A stretch of DNA of 31,936 bases from NCBI GenBank assembly GCA_937957985.1, contig CALGOH010000218.1:1-31936 (forward strand), given 5' to 3'. This DNA comes from an uncultured Verrucomicrobiae bacterium (GTDB lineage Bacteria > Verrucomicrobiota > Verrucomicrobiia > Verrucomicrobiales > Akkermansiaceae). Shown one piece after another: positions 1-8,019 of the stretch (within the stretch, counting starts at the first letter, position 1; each line of letters starts with the position of its first letter). Below the pieces are notes generated by a model. That model was given only the letters and a program-made list of their open reading frames with translations. It did no database searches and had not been told where the DNA came from. Both the position numbers and the translations under genes were made by a program.

Positions 1-23
1 GGGTCGGGTAGAAGGACCGCGTC

Positions 24-596
24 GTGGGCGCGCTGAGGCGGGTCGGCCACTCGACCTGGTTCTACAAGCGGCGGGGTGAGTCCGAGCTGGTCGGTCGGGA
101 AAAGGAGGGCTTCCTGCGTTGGATCGAGACCGCCGAGGTGAAGGTGGAACTGCCCGGGGAGGCGCCCCCGGCGGAGTCGCCCCACGGGTCGGGCCCGCCC
201 AGGAATGTTCAGTGGACGGTTCCCGCGGGCTGGCGGGAAACGCCGGGTGACAGCCTGCGGGCCGGCATCTTCATCACGGAGGGCGGCGCGGAGGTTTCGG
301 TCAGCCGTCTCGGCGGCGATGGCGGGGGCGACCTGCCGAACGTGAACCGCTGGCGCCGCCAGATCGGTCTCGGACCGCTCGCCACCCTCGATGGCGCGGT
401 GGAGGAGGTGAAGGCGGGCGAGCTGTCGATGTCCCTGGTCGGGATGGAGGGCGACGAGGCCGCGACCGTGGCCGCGTGGGTCCTGCGCGACGGCGAGAGC
501 TGGTTCTTCAAGCTGACCGGTCCCAAGGAGGCGGTGCGCGACGAGCGGGAGGCCTTCATCACTTTCCTGAAATCCATCCGCTTCGACCACCCATGA
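24..596 (+). CDS. Conserved hypothetical protein, 3' part of a possibly longer gene
   Basis: The family is not recognised. The reading frame holds two related segments. Near the N-terminus a run with STWFYK followed by EKEGFLRWIE (about residues 10-35) resembles the C-terminal run with SWFFKL followed by EREAFITFLKSI (about residues 158-187), so the protein looks like tandem copies of one small domain. The GTG start at 24 falls inside the first copy, and an in-frame TAG at 9-11 lies where the repeat would continue upstream. The gene may therefore be the downstream part of a longer or interrupted gene. Its stop overlaps the resB start as ATGA, so it is likely co-transcribed and translationally coupled with the cytochrome c maturation genes. 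The assignment as coding is good; the start is uncertain. Confidence 0.6.
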   Translation: MGALRRVGHSTWFYKRRGESELVGREKEGFLRWIETAEVKVELPGEAPPAESPHGSGPPRNVQWTVPAGWRETPGDSLRAGIFITEGGAEVSVSRLGGDGGGDLPNVNRWRRQIGLGPLATLDGAVEEVKAGELSMSLVGMEGDEAATVAAWVLRDGESWFFKLTGPKEAVRDEREAFITFLKSIRFDHP

Positions 597-1783
597 AGCC
601 GTTCCTGGTCAGGCTCGTCGATTTCATCAGCTCGCTGAAGCTGACCATCATCTGCCTTTCCGCGGCGTTGCTGCTGGTTTTCGCCGGCACGCTGGCGCAG
701 GTGCGCTACGGCATCGACATCGTCCAGGAGCGCTATTTCCAGAGCGTCTTCATCTGGTGGCCCCCGGTGGAGACCGGCGGCTTCCGGATTCCGGTGTTTC
801 CCGGCGGCCACCTGATCGGCGGCGTGCTGCTGGTGAACCTGATCGCCGCCCACGTGCGCCGCTTCCGCTGGACCTGGAAGAAGGCGGGCATCCAGCTCAC
901 CCATGCCGGATTGATCATCATGCTCGCCGGCGGGCTGCTGACCGACATGTTCTCGGTCGAGAGCTTCATGCGCATCCAGGAGGGCGAGACCAAGCGCTAC
1001 TCCGAGGACTTCCTCGAGCGCGAGCTGGCGATCATCGACACCAGCGATCCCGAGGTCGACCGCGTGGTGGCCATCCCCGGCGACCGGCTCGTGCCGGGCC
1101 GCCTGATCTCCCACGAGAGCCTGCCCTTCCGGATCGTCGTGAAGGACTATCTGGTGAACTCCCAGCTCAGGATGATCGATGCGGGCGACACCCGGAGCGA
1201 GCCGGCGTCGGACCGCGGGTCCGGAGCCCGGATTCTCCTGAGCGAGCAACCCCGCGCGACCGGGATCAAGGACCGCGACACCCGCAGCGCGGTGATCCAG
1301 TTCATCCCCGGTCCGGACATGGCCGCGGGCGAAGGCGGCCTGCCCGGGACGTGGCTGGTTTCGGATGCCCTGGCCCAGCCTCAGACCGTCGAGGCGGGTG
1401 GAAAAATCTGGACGATCGCGCTGCGTGCCCGGCGCCACTACAAGCCCTTCTCGCTGACCCTGCATGAGTTCACCCACGAGCGCTACCCGGGCACGCAGAT
1501 TCCGAAGGACTTCTCGAGCGAGGTCACGCTGGATGACCACGACACCGGTGAATCGAGGGAGGCGCTCATCTACATGAACCACCCCCTGCGCTACGGCGGC
1601 GAGACCTTCTATCAGGCCGGCTTCGAGCAGACCGGGGACGTGACCATCCTGCAGGTCGTCCGCAATCCGAGCTTCGCCGCGCCGTATGTCGGCTGCATCG
1701 TCGTCGGCGCCGGGCTGCTGCTGCAGTTCGGCATCCACCTCGTCGGCTTCGCCCGGCGGAGAACCCGGGCCGCAACATCATGA
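593..1783 (+). CDS. resB: Cytochrome c biogenesis protein ResB
   Basis: ResB is the partner of CcsA in System II cytochrome c maturation, the membrane complex that carries heme across the membrane and attaches it to apocytochrome CXXCH motifs. The 396-residue product has membrane segments at about residues 16-36, 73-90, 101-120 and 365-387, enclosing a large extracytoplasmic domain. The typical C-terminal ResB signatures are present: LTLHEFTHERYPGT, then PKDFSSEV, then YMNHPLRYGGETFYQAGF. The ATG at 593 is chosen because it overlaps the preceding stop as ATGA and begins the recognisable N-terminus (MKPFLVRLVDFISSLKL). It ends in a further ATGA overlap with ccsA, which supports a translationally coupled resB-ccsA operon. 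Confidence 0.93.
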   Translation: MKPFLVRLVDFISSLKLTIICLSAALLLVFAGTLAQVRYGIDIVQERYFQSVFIWWPPVETGGFRIPVFPGGHLIGGVLLVNLIAAHVRRFRWTWKKAGIQLTHAGLIIMLAGGLLTDMFSVESFMRIQEGETKRYSEDFLERELAIIDTSDPEVDRVVAIPGDRLVPGRLISHESLPFRIVVKDYLVNSQLRMIDAGDTRSEPASDRGSGARILLSEQPRATGIKDRDTRSAVIQFIPGPDMAAGEGGLPGTWLVSDALAQPQTVEAGGKIWTIALRARRHYKPFSLTLHEFTHERYPGTQIPKDFSSEVTLDDHDTGESREALIYMNHPLRYGGETFYQAGFEQTGDVTILQVVRNPSFAAPYVGCIVVGAGLLLQFGIHLVGFARRRTRAATS

Positions 1784-3615
1784 AACGTTGGATTCCATGG
1801 ATCGTCGGGGTGCTGGTGGTTCTCTGGATCGCCGGAACCGTGCGTCCGCCGAAGCCGTCGTCGGAGGGCTTCGACACCCCGGCCTTCGGCCGTCTGCCGG
1901 TGCTGTCCGGCGGGCGCGTGCAGCCGATCGACACCCTGGCGCGCAACTCGCTGCGCATCATCAGCGGCAAGCAGGTCGTGCGCCTCGACGACGGCAAGCT
2001 CGACGCCACGCGCTGGCTCGCGGAGGTGTTCTTCGATCATGGGAAGGCCGACGAGCGGCCGGTCTTCAAGATCGACAACCCCGAGGTGCTCGGGCTCTTC
2101 GGCTGGAAGCAGGAGGACCGGAAGTATTTCTCCTACGCCGAACTCCATCCCTTCCTGCAGACGATCGAGGACCAGGGCCAGAGCGCGGCGGAGGTCGAGG
2201 CGGCGCATCGCTCGCCGTACCAGACCGGGGTGCTCAACCTGCGCAATTCACTCATCCTCTACCAGCGCCTCGCCGACTGCATGCGCCCCGGGGGCGTGGA
2301 GGATTTCTCCGCGGAGGTCGACCGCCTTGCCGAGGTGCTGCCGAAGGGGCTCGCGGCGATGAGGGCGAAGGCCTCCGGCGATGAATACGACCAGGAGCTG
2401 TTGCGGAACTTCTCGGAGCTGGTCAACCGCTTCGAGCAGCTCAGCAAGTCGAACCACGCGATGCCGGTGCCGCCTTCCGGGCCCGGTGGCGAGTGGACGA
2501 CCCTCGGAACCGCGCTGCTCGACTCGTCCAAGGACGGCGATCCGGACCCGGTGGTGCGGGCCTACGCCGAGGCCAGCGATGCATTCCAGGCCGGCGAAGT
2601 GGCGTCCTTCAACGAGGCCGTACAGGGCTTGGACGAGTTGATTCAAAAGCGCGACCGCGAGGCGAAGGGACGGGCCGGCTTCGAGTCGCTCTTCAACGTC
2701 ATCCAGCCCTTCTACGTCAGCATGGGCCTGTGCGTGCTGGCCTTCCTGCTCGCCTGCGCCTCGTGGATGGCCGAGGGCTCCGCCACCGCCCTGCGCCGGA
2801 GCGCTTTCCTCACGCTGGTGCTGGCGCTGGTCATCATGACCTTCGGGCTGGTTGCGCGGATGTATCTCCAGGGACGGCCGCCGGTGACCAACCTTTATTC
2901 CTCGGCGATCTTCATCGGCTGGGGCACGGTCGGGATCGGGCTGATTCTCGAAAGGATCTACAAGGACGGCATCGGCTCGGCCTGCGCCGGCATGGTCGGC
3001 TTCATCACCCTCATCATCGCCCACCACCTGGCGGCCAGCGGCGACACGCTCGAGATGCTGCAGGCGGTGCTCGACACCAACATCTGGCTGGCGACGCACG
3101 TGGTGGTCATCACGCTCGGCTACTGCGCCATGTTCCTGGCCGGCATGCTGGCGATCGTCTACGTGATCCGCGGCCGCTTCAGCCGCAGCTTCGACAAGCG
3201 GACGGCGGACGGTTTGCAGCGCATGGTCTACGGGGTGATCTGCTTCGCCACGCTGTTCAGCTTCGTCGGCACCGTGCTCGGGGGCATCTGGGCCGACCAG
3301 TCGTGGGGGCGCTTCTGGGGCTGGGACCCGAAGGAGAACGGCGCGCTGCTCATCGTGATCTGGTGCGCGCTGATCCTGCATGCCCGCTGGGGCGGCTACA
3401 TCCGCGCCCGGGGCCTGATGATCATGGCGATCTTCGGCAACGTGATCACCTCCTTCTCGTGGTTCGGCGTGAACATGCTCGGCGTGGGACTTCACTCCTA
3501 CGGTTTCATGAACAAGGCCTTCCCGTGGCTGATCGCCTTCATGGTCAGCCAGCTCGTGGTCATGGCGATCGCCCTGCCGCCGCTGGAGAAATGGAAGGGC
3601 CTGCGGACGGCCTGA
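1780..3615 (+). CDS. ccsA: Cytochrome c biogenesis protein CcsA/ResC, long form
   Basis: CcsA is the heme-handling subunit of System II. The tryptophan-rich WWD signature is clear at about residues 504-517 (WADQSWGRFWGWDPKE), and the conserved histidines appear in an ATHVVV segment (about 440) and in GLHSYGF near the C-terminus. At 611 residues it is about twice the length of a minimal CcsA. After one N-terminal membrane segment (about residues 4-20) comes an extension of nearly 290 residues, predicted extracytoplasmic, before the multi-pass CcsA domain starts at about residue 310. Such extended CcsA proteins occur in several phyla that use System II; the role of the extension is not evident here. 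The start overlaps resB by ATGA. The gene ends 3 bp from the convergent HAD gene. Confidence 0.93.
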   Translation: MKRWIPWIVGVLVVLWIAGTVRPPKPSSEGFDTPAFGRLPVLSGGRVQPIDTLARNSLRIISGKQVVRLDDGKLDATRWLAEVFFDHGKADERPVFKIDNPEVLGLFGWKQEDRKYFSYAELHPFLQTIEDQGQSAAEVEAAHRSPYQTGVLNLRNSLILYQRLADCMRPGGVEDFSAEVDRLAEVLPKGLAAMRAKASGDEYDQELLRNFSELVNRFEQLSKSNHAMPVPPSGPGGEWTTLGTALLDSSKDGDPDPVVRAYAEASDAFQAGEVASFNEAVQGLDELIQKRDREAKGRAGFESLFNVIQPFYVSMGLCVLAFLLACASWMAEGSATALRRSAFLTLVLALVIMTFGLVARMYLQGRPPVTNLYSSAIFIGWGTVGIGLILERIYKDGIGSACAGMVGFITLIIAHHLAASGDTLEMLQAVLDTNIWLATHVVVITLGYCAMFLAGMLAIVYVIRGRFSRSFDKRTADGLQRMVYGVICFATLFSFVGTVLGGIWADQSWGRFWGWDPKENGALLIVIWCALILHARWGGYIRARGLMIMAIFGNVITSFSWFGVNMLGVGLHSYGFMNKAFPWLIAFMVSQLVVMAIALPPLEKWKGLRTA

Positions 3616-3618
3616 GCG

Positions 3619-4254
3619 TCAGCCGAGGAGCGCCTCGAGCGAGGGCAGCACCCGGTCGGCGAGGGAGAAATCGACGCCGGCGGTGGTCCGGTTCGGCACG
3701 GCCCAGACGGTGAGTCCGGCGTCCTTCGCCGACTTCACGCCATTGAACGAATCCTCGATGGCGAGGCAGCGCGAGGCGGGCTTGTCGAGCCGTCGCAGTG
3801 CCTCGAGCCAGAGGTCCGGGGCCGGCTTGATCCGCGGCGCGTCGCCACGGCAGACGGTCGTTTCGAAGTACGATGCAAGCCGTAGCTTTTCCAGCCAGCC
3901 GTCGACCCAGGCGTGGTTCGAGCTCGAGACGGCGGCGATCGCCGTTCCCTTTGAATGCAGTTTTTCGAGCAACGCGACCACGCCGGGCATCGGGCCGGCC
4001 TTCTCCAGGTCGGCGCGGATCTCGACCTGGCGGTCGGCGTCGAGCTGGTGCCAGTCGAAGCTCCGCCCGGTCAGGTCCTCGAGGTGCGCCTTGGGCGACC
4101 AGGTGTCGAAGTCCGAGCCGACGCAGCGGGTGTAGACCTCGAGCGGGAGGTCGTGGTCGTGGGCGCGGAAGGTGCGTCGCCACGCCTCGTAGATCGCCCA
4201 CTCGGTGTCGACGAGGATGCCGTCGAAGTCGAAGAGAACGGCGTCGAAATCCAC
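3619..4254 (-). CDS. HAD superfamily phosphatase, subfamily IA (beta-phosphoglucomutase or phosphoglycolate phosphatase-like)
   Basis: All four HAD motifs are present: FDFDGILVDTE near the N-terminus (nucleophile D9, acid/base D11 counted from the chosen start), the serine-rich motif II AAVSSSNHAW, the lysine of motif III in RIKPAPDLW, and motif IV AIEDSFNGVKSAKDAG. The cap lies between motifs I and II, as in subfamily IA enzymes acting on small phosphorylated metabolites. The substrate cannot be told from sequence. A GTG at 4254 (reading VDFDAVLFDFDG) is chosen because family members start just before the first motif. An upstream ATG at 4359 would add 35 basic residues and run into the divergent DUF2288 gene. 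No clear ribosome binding site precedes the GTG. Confidence 0.85.
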   Translation of the reverse strand: MDFDAVLFDFDGILVDTEWAIYEAWRRTFRAHDHDLPLEVYTRCVGSDFDTWSPKAHLEDLTGRSFDWHQLDADRQVEIRADLEKAGPMPGVVALLEKLHSKGTAIAAVSSSNHAWVDGWLEKLRLASYFETTVCRGDAPRIKPAPDLWLEALRRLDKPASRCLAIEDSFNGVKSAKDAGLTVWAVPNRTTAGVDFSLADRVLPSLEALLG

Positions 4255-4327
4255 GCGCGGGGGGATGACGGGAGCCGGGCGGGGGATCAAGGCTTGTTTC
4301 GCCCTTCTTGCGCTCCATCCTTGTCCG

Positions 4328-4663
4328 ATGAGCGAGCGCGAGCGGATGAGATACGCCATCCTCGGCGGCGGGGAGCGCAGCGACGAGGAACGGATCGCCG
4401 ACTACACGGGCGAGGTGGGATGGGACTACCTCAAGCCGCACTACGAGCGTGGCTGCCTGTTGTGGGTGGATGAGGATCTCGATCTCGAGCGGGCGGCGCT
4501 GGCCTTCGTCGAGGACGACGCCGAGCGGGTCGCGAACTGGCTCGGGTCCGGGGAACTGCTGAAGATCGGGGCGCTGCACGCGGCCCAGTGGGAGGGCGGC
4601 GAGAACCGCTTCACGGCGGTGGTCGTGTCGCCGTTCGTGCTGATGAAGCGTGCCTCGGAATGA
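4328..4663 (+). CDS. DUF2288 family protein
   Basis: The 111-residue product matches the DUF2288 pattern: a W-x-x-L-x-P-H-Y-E-R-G opening, a D-L-D-L-E-x-A-A-L-A-F-x-x-D-D core, a V-x-x-W-x-x-S-G-x-L segment, and a C-terminal FTAVVVSPFVLMK strand. The function of the family is unknown; it is a small cytosolic protein without a signal or membrane segment. The ATG at 4328 (MSERERMRYAIL) is preferred; an ATG six codons later is also possible. It is divergent from the HAD gene with about 73 bp between them, which would hold both promoters, and convergent with the small membrane protein gene 13 bp downstream. Confidence 0.75.
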   Translation: MSERERMRYAILGGGERSDEERIADYTGEVGWDYLKPHYERGCLLWVDEDLDLERAALAFVEDDAERVANWLGSGELLKIGALHAAQWEGGENRFTAVVVSPFVLMKRASE

Positions 4664-4676
4664 TCCCGCAGGGCGG

Positions 4677-5105
4677 TCATTCGATCCATCCGCACTGAAC
4701 CGCGGTGCAGGCGGCGAACAGGGCGGTGAGGAACAGCCACACGCCGGTGAACAGCCAGTGCATGACCGTTTCGAAGCGCTTGCCGCGCCACCACGAGGGG
4801 CGGTAGTGGGTCCACTGCGCGACGAGGCGGAGGGCCCAGAACGCCGTCAGGAACCCGCAGCCCCAGAGCGCCGCCCGCGATGGCGTGGTGAACACCGTGG
4901 GCTCGACGAGAGCCGGCAGTCCCATGCCCAGCAGCACGACGCAGATGAAGAAGGCGTGGGCGTGGAAGACGGCGGCGTTGACCTCGGTCATCCGTGCGGC
5001 CTCCTCGCGCCAGCGCAGGCGGCGGGCGATGGGAACGTGCAGGACGGCGAGCGCGATGAGGCCCGCGCCCGCGATGCGGAGGAGGATTTCGAGAACGGCG
5101 ATCAT
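4677..5105 (-). CDS. Small polytopic membrane protein of unknown function
   Basis: The product has 142 residues and about four hydrophobic spans (roughly residues 7-27, 46-66, 79-98 and 115-136). Polar residues sit in or near the membrane: histidine pairs in VFHAHAF and a WTHYRPSWWRGKRFE loop between spans three and four. I do not recognise the family. The start at 5105 overlaps the methyltransferase stop as ATGA, and this is the last gene of a compact minus-strand run (DoxX-like, DUF2071, methyltransferase, this gene) with overlapping ends throughout. Joint expression is likely. A link to lipid or quinone chemistry in the membrane would be only a guess from the neighbours. Confidence 0.8.
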   Translation of the reverse strand: MIAVLEILLRIAGAGLIALAVLHVPIARRLRWREEAARMTEVNAAVFHAHAFFICVVLLGMGLPALVEPTVFTTPSRAALWGCGFLTAFWALRLVAQWTHYRPSWWRGKRFETVMHWLFTGVWLFLTALFAACTAVQCGWIE

Positions 5106-5839
5106 TTCAGGACGAAGGCGCGGACGAAGGGGGTGATCGAAAAGGTCCGGTCGAGTTGGAGGTCGGCGGCCGCCCACGAGGCGCGCCATGCCGACTCGCC
5201 ATGGAAATGCACGAAGCCGGGGCCGAAGGCGAGGAAGTTGGCCAGGTTCCGGAGGTGTTCGACGACGATGATGCGGCCGCCGGGCGCGAGGTTGCGACGG
5301 GCCTCGCGAAACCACGCCATCCGTTCATCGATGCTCCGCAGTTCGTGGATGGCGAGCGGGGCAAGGATGAGATCGGCATGGAGATCCGGCCACTGGCCGT
5401 GGGGCGAGGCGATCGTTTCCTGAGCGGGCGGGCACAGGGCCCTGGCCCGACGGATGGAGGCCTCGGTCATGGTCTTGTCGTCGAAGTGATCGAGGACCTC
5501 GACGCTCGCCTCGGGGAACGCCCGGCACAGGCTTTCCGAGACCTCGTCGAAGCCGGTGTGGCAGACGAGCAGGCGGAAGGATCCCGGGGGTGCCAGCGCC
5601 CGGAGCCATTTCCACCGGTAGAGATCCGAGCGGTCGTAAACCCAATGCGTCGCGCCGAGCGAGCCGATCAGGAACCACGCCGTCGCCGCTGCGACCAGGC
5701 TGCTCACGATCCGAATGGAGGCGGGAAGGGGGGCGACCGCGAGGGCGAGGGCCGCCGCGAGGACAAGTCCGGCGACCAGGTAGAGCGGCCAGTTGAATCG
5801 GACGACGGTGCGGACACCCTGGAAGCGGGTGCGGCTCAT
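5102..5839 (-). CDS. Membrane-anchored class I SAM-dependent methyltransferase-like protein
   Basis: The 245-residue product has two N-terminal hydrophobic spans (about residues 16-35 and 40-62) followed by a Rossmann-type methyltransferase fold. The segments that can be read are a first strand (FRLLVCHTGFDEVSESL), an acidic residue ending the second strand (ASVEVLDHFDD), the strand-four region (ADLILAPLAIHELRS) and the post-IV motif RRNLAPGGRIIVVEHLRN. The glycine-rich SAM loop is weakly conserved, so binding of SAM is likely but not certain. The ATG at 5839 overlaps the DUF2071 stop as ATGA, and the gene's own stop overlaps the next start the same way. The substrate is unknown; the anchor suggests a lipid or membrane-bound acceptor. 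Confidence 0.8.
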   Translation of the reverse strand: MSRTRFQGVRTVVRFNWPLYLVAGLVLAAALALAVAPLPASIRIVSSLVAAATAWFLIGSLGATHWVYDRSDLYRWKWLRALAPPGSFRLLVCHTGFDEVSESLCRAFPEASVEVLDHFDDKTMTEASIRRARALCPPAQETIASPHGQWPDLHADLILAPLAIHELRSIDERMAWFREARRNLAPGGRIIVVEHLRNLANFLAFGPGFVHFHGESAWRASWAAADLQLDRTFSITPFVRAFVLK

Positions 5840-6570
5840 GGCGCTTGCAGGAGTCGGCCGCGCTCCCAGCGGTAGTCGATGTCCTCGACGGCGAACGCGT
5901 TGGCGAGCACCGGAGTGGTGCCGTGGAAAGGCTTCTCCTCGAAGAGGGACAGCTCGCACGAATCGACCCGGCAGGGGCGGGGTGTCCAGTCCGCCCGGCG
6001 GCCCTCGATGGCGACGATTTTTCCCGGGGACTCGAGGTCGAAGGTGAAGGGCATCGGCCCGGCGAAGCGGCGGGCGGTGCGCCAGTCCGGGAATGGTGAA
6101 CCCTCCGGCAGGTCCGCCGCGGCATCGGGGTCGTAGCGGAGGTCGAGCGTGACCGTGCCGTTCGGGCGGATGGTGCGGACGTTTCCCGGCGATTCCTCTA
6201 GGCGGATGGTCCGGTAGTTGTAGTGGGTGAGCAGGTTGCCGGCGGTGGCCATCAGGCGGCGGTCGGTTTCACTGCGCAGGATGCGCAGTCCCCGCAGCCG
6301 GCGTCCGTCGTGGTCGCGGGCCCGGACGAAGACGCGGTAGCCGGCGAGGAAGAAATCGCGTCCGAGAAATCCGGGCATCGCCGCCGGGCGCAACCCGCGG
6401 GTCCAGACCAGCGCCGCGGTGACGAACCCGAGGCCTTCCCAGGTGTCGATCTTCAGCGGTTCCGGGACCAGCGGGGCAAGGACCTCCTCCGGCAGGGCGA
6501 AGGAGACGGCCATCACGCGGTCGAAGTGCGCGACGACGGGAAAGGGATGGCGTTTCAGTCGGGTGAACAT
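5836..6570 (-). CDS. DUF2071 family protein (acetoacetate decarboxylase-like fold)
   Basis: The 244-residue product carries the DUF2071 N-terminal signature: an HFDRVMAVSFALPEEVLAPLVPEPLKIDTWEGLGFV segment, given here as three joined runs, and a central R-x-L-R-I-L-R-S-E-T-D-R-R-L stretch. The family is related in fold to acetoacetate decarboxylase, but its reaction is unknown. The ATG at 6570 starts 16 bases inside the end of the DoxX-like gene, and the stop overlaps the methyltransferase start as ATGA. The same frame is open all the way back into the SHD1-type gene upstream. The intervening stretch is arginine- and proline-rich and looks like an out-of-frame reading of the DoxX gene, so the start at 6570 is preferred. 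Confidence 0.85.
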   Translation of the reverse strand: MFTRLKRHPFPVVAHFDRVMAVSFALPEEVLAPLVPEPLKIDTWEGLGFVTAALVWTRGLRPAAMPGFLGRDFFLAGYRVFVRARDHDGRRLRGLRILRSETDRRLMATAGNLLTHYNYRTIRLEESPGNVRTIRPNGTVTLDLRYDPDAAADLPEGSPFPDWRTARRFAGPMPFTFDLESPGKIVAIEGRRADWTPRPCRVDSCELSLFEEKPFHGTTPVLANAFAVEDIDYRWERGRLLQAP

Positions 6571-6917
6571 GGGCGGCGGGGCCACTGGACGAAGGCGACG
6601 AAGGTCATGAAAGCGGCGGCGACCAGCAGGTTCCAGCCGCCGAAGAGCAGCAGGTCGCGGGCGAGGGTGAACTCGATGAGGTTCATCACTCCGACCAGGC
6701 CCATCTGCACGAGGGCGCAGGTGCGGGGGAGGCGTCCGCTGAAAACCCACAGTGCGATGGCGATTTCGCCGAACCCGATGAGCACCGTGAGCCGGTCCGC
6801 GTGGGCCTCGCCGAGAATCCGGGCGACGAGCTCGCGGTGGCGCTGGACGAGACCAAGCACCTTCGCCCCGGGACCCATCCCGAGCCACACGGCGGCGAGG
6901 AAAACCCGAGCGAGCAT
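6555..6917 (-). CDS. DoxX-like integral membrane protein
   Basis: The 120-residue product has the size and pattern of the DoxX/DoxX-like group. It opens with a hydrophobic segment containing LAAVWLGMGPGAKVLG, follows with a hydrophilic HRELVARILGE helix, and has further spans at about residues 42-60, 67-85 and 90-113. DoxX-like proteins are small four-helix membrane proteins of mostly unknown role. Pairing with DUF2071 genes is a recurrent arrangement in bacteria as I recall it. An AGGA lies about nine bases before the ATG at 6917, which supports independent initiation here even though an overlapping frame is open across the whole gene. Its 3' end overlaps the DUF2071 start by 16 bases. Confidence 0.75.
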   Translation of the reverse strand: MLARVFLAAVWLGMGPGAKVLGLVQRHRELVARILGEAHADRLTVLIGFGEIAIALWVFSGRLPRTCALVQMGLVGVMNLIEFTLARDLLLFGGWNLLVAAAFMTFVAFVQWPRRPCSPD

Positions 6918-7704
6918 GGGAGATTTTCCTGCCGGGGAGAAATGATGGCTCGCGCTCCTCCTCCCGCTCCAGTTGATCGATCAGCGTCTCGGGATCGCTC
7001 TGGCGCAGGAATTCCCGCCCTCCCTTGCTCAGGGTGAACACGACCCCGCGGAGCGTTTCCCGGTGCCACTCGCGCGGACCCCGGCCGCCGGTCTTCGAGG
7101 TGTCCTCGCAGACCACCGCCTCGGTCTCGAACTCCGCGGTGCCGAGGGCCTTGAGCAGGCGGATGGAGGTGCTGCCTTCAATCTCCTCGGTAAACGTGTC
7201 CGAGCCCTGCTTGTCGTGTTTGCTGACCCGCTTGTAGATCGTGTAGGAAACCTCGATGTCCTCGATGTCCCGCGGCAGGTAGTTCTCAAGCTTGGCCGTG
7301 TAGATGTATTCGTCGCTTCGCTCCCGCTTCGTTTCCGGGGCGAAATTGTTCTGATTGTTGCGGTTGTTCCGGTTTCCACCACCACCGCCGCCGGATCGCT
7401 GGACCTTGCGCTCGAGGGCGTCGGTGTCCTTGTCGATCGTCAGGACGAAATCCATCGGATCGAGCTTGTCCTTGTTCTCCTCCCACCAGTTCCTGACGAA
7501 GGCCTGGTCATCCGCGGAAAGCGTTTCCATCGGGATCCTGGCGATCTTGCGGTTGGTCAGGCGCAGGACGGCCTCCTTGTCTTCCAGGGCGACCAGTGTG
7601 GCCTTGACCGTCTGTCCCTCGGAGTTGGTGAAGATTCGCGGCTCGGCGCGGGCGGCCGTCGTGGCGAGGAGGACGGCCAGGGCCGTGAGGACCAGCGGTT
7701 TCAT
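6918..7704 (-). CDS. Secreted SHD1-domain-type protein; 3' end uncertain (no own stop codon)
   Basis: A signal peptide (MKPLVLTALAVLLATTAARA, cleavage after residue 20) leads into an SHD1-like domain at about residues 21-77. It reads RIFTNSEGQTVKATLV, later IARIPMETLSADDQAFVRNWW, a pattern common in exported proteins of Verrucomicrobiota and Planctomycetota. A glycine- and asparagine-rich linker follows at about residues 105-125, then a beta-rich region and an acidic/basic helix ending in LEREEEREP. No stop follows: the frame stays open past the DoxX-like gene into DUF2071 and stops at 5836. The end given here is simply where the next gene begins. Function is unknown; the protein is probably periplasmic or outer-membrane associated. 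Confidence 0.7.
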
Positions 7705-7800
7705 GGGGGCATTATCGGGCTTTCCGCCCGAAAGGCAAAGCCGAAGGGCGGGGATGTCAACGGCATGGACCGACGAGGGCAACCGGGCTAAGCTGCCGCC

Positions 7801-8019
7801 ATGAGCGACCCGGACAGACCCCGACAGGCTCGCCGAGGCTGGACCATCGAAACGGCTTCGAGTTTCGAGGAAGCCGAGAAACAGACCAGAGAATATTGGC
7901 TGGCCGCCAGCCCTGCCGAACGCCTCAATGCTCTGGAAGACCTGAGGGAAATGCTGTATGGCGAGAATCCGGCTAGCCGCCGACTTCAAAGATTTCTTGA
8001 GCTTGTGCCTCAGTCATGA
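7801..8019 (+). CDS. Small hypothetical protein paired with a nucleotidyltransferase
   Basis: The 72-residue product is rich in charged residues and reads SSFEEAEKQTREYWLAASPAERLNALEDLREMLYG in its centre, given here in words: an EAE helix, a REYWL segment and an ERL-x-x-L-x-x-L-R helix ending in YGE, then RRLQRFLELV. Small proteins of this type commonly sit directly before nucleotidyltransferase genes and may act as the partner in a toxin-antitoxin-like pair; that role is inferred. Its 3' end overlaps the nucleotidyltransferase gene by 62 bases. The ATG at 7801 is the only good start, in the 96-bp divergent gap with the SHD1-type gene. Confidence 0.7.
   Translation: MSDPDRPRQARRGWTIETASSFEEAEKQTREYWLAASPAERLNALEDLREMLYGENPASRRLQRFLELVPQS

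Noticed and set aside
2248..3495. Long minus-strand open frame opposite ccsA, and similar ones opposite cysN (25245-26393) and the last gene (30189-31931)
   Set aside because: All are shadow frames of well-supported genes with repetitive Asp/Glu/His/Val or Arg/Gly/Pro-rich composition.
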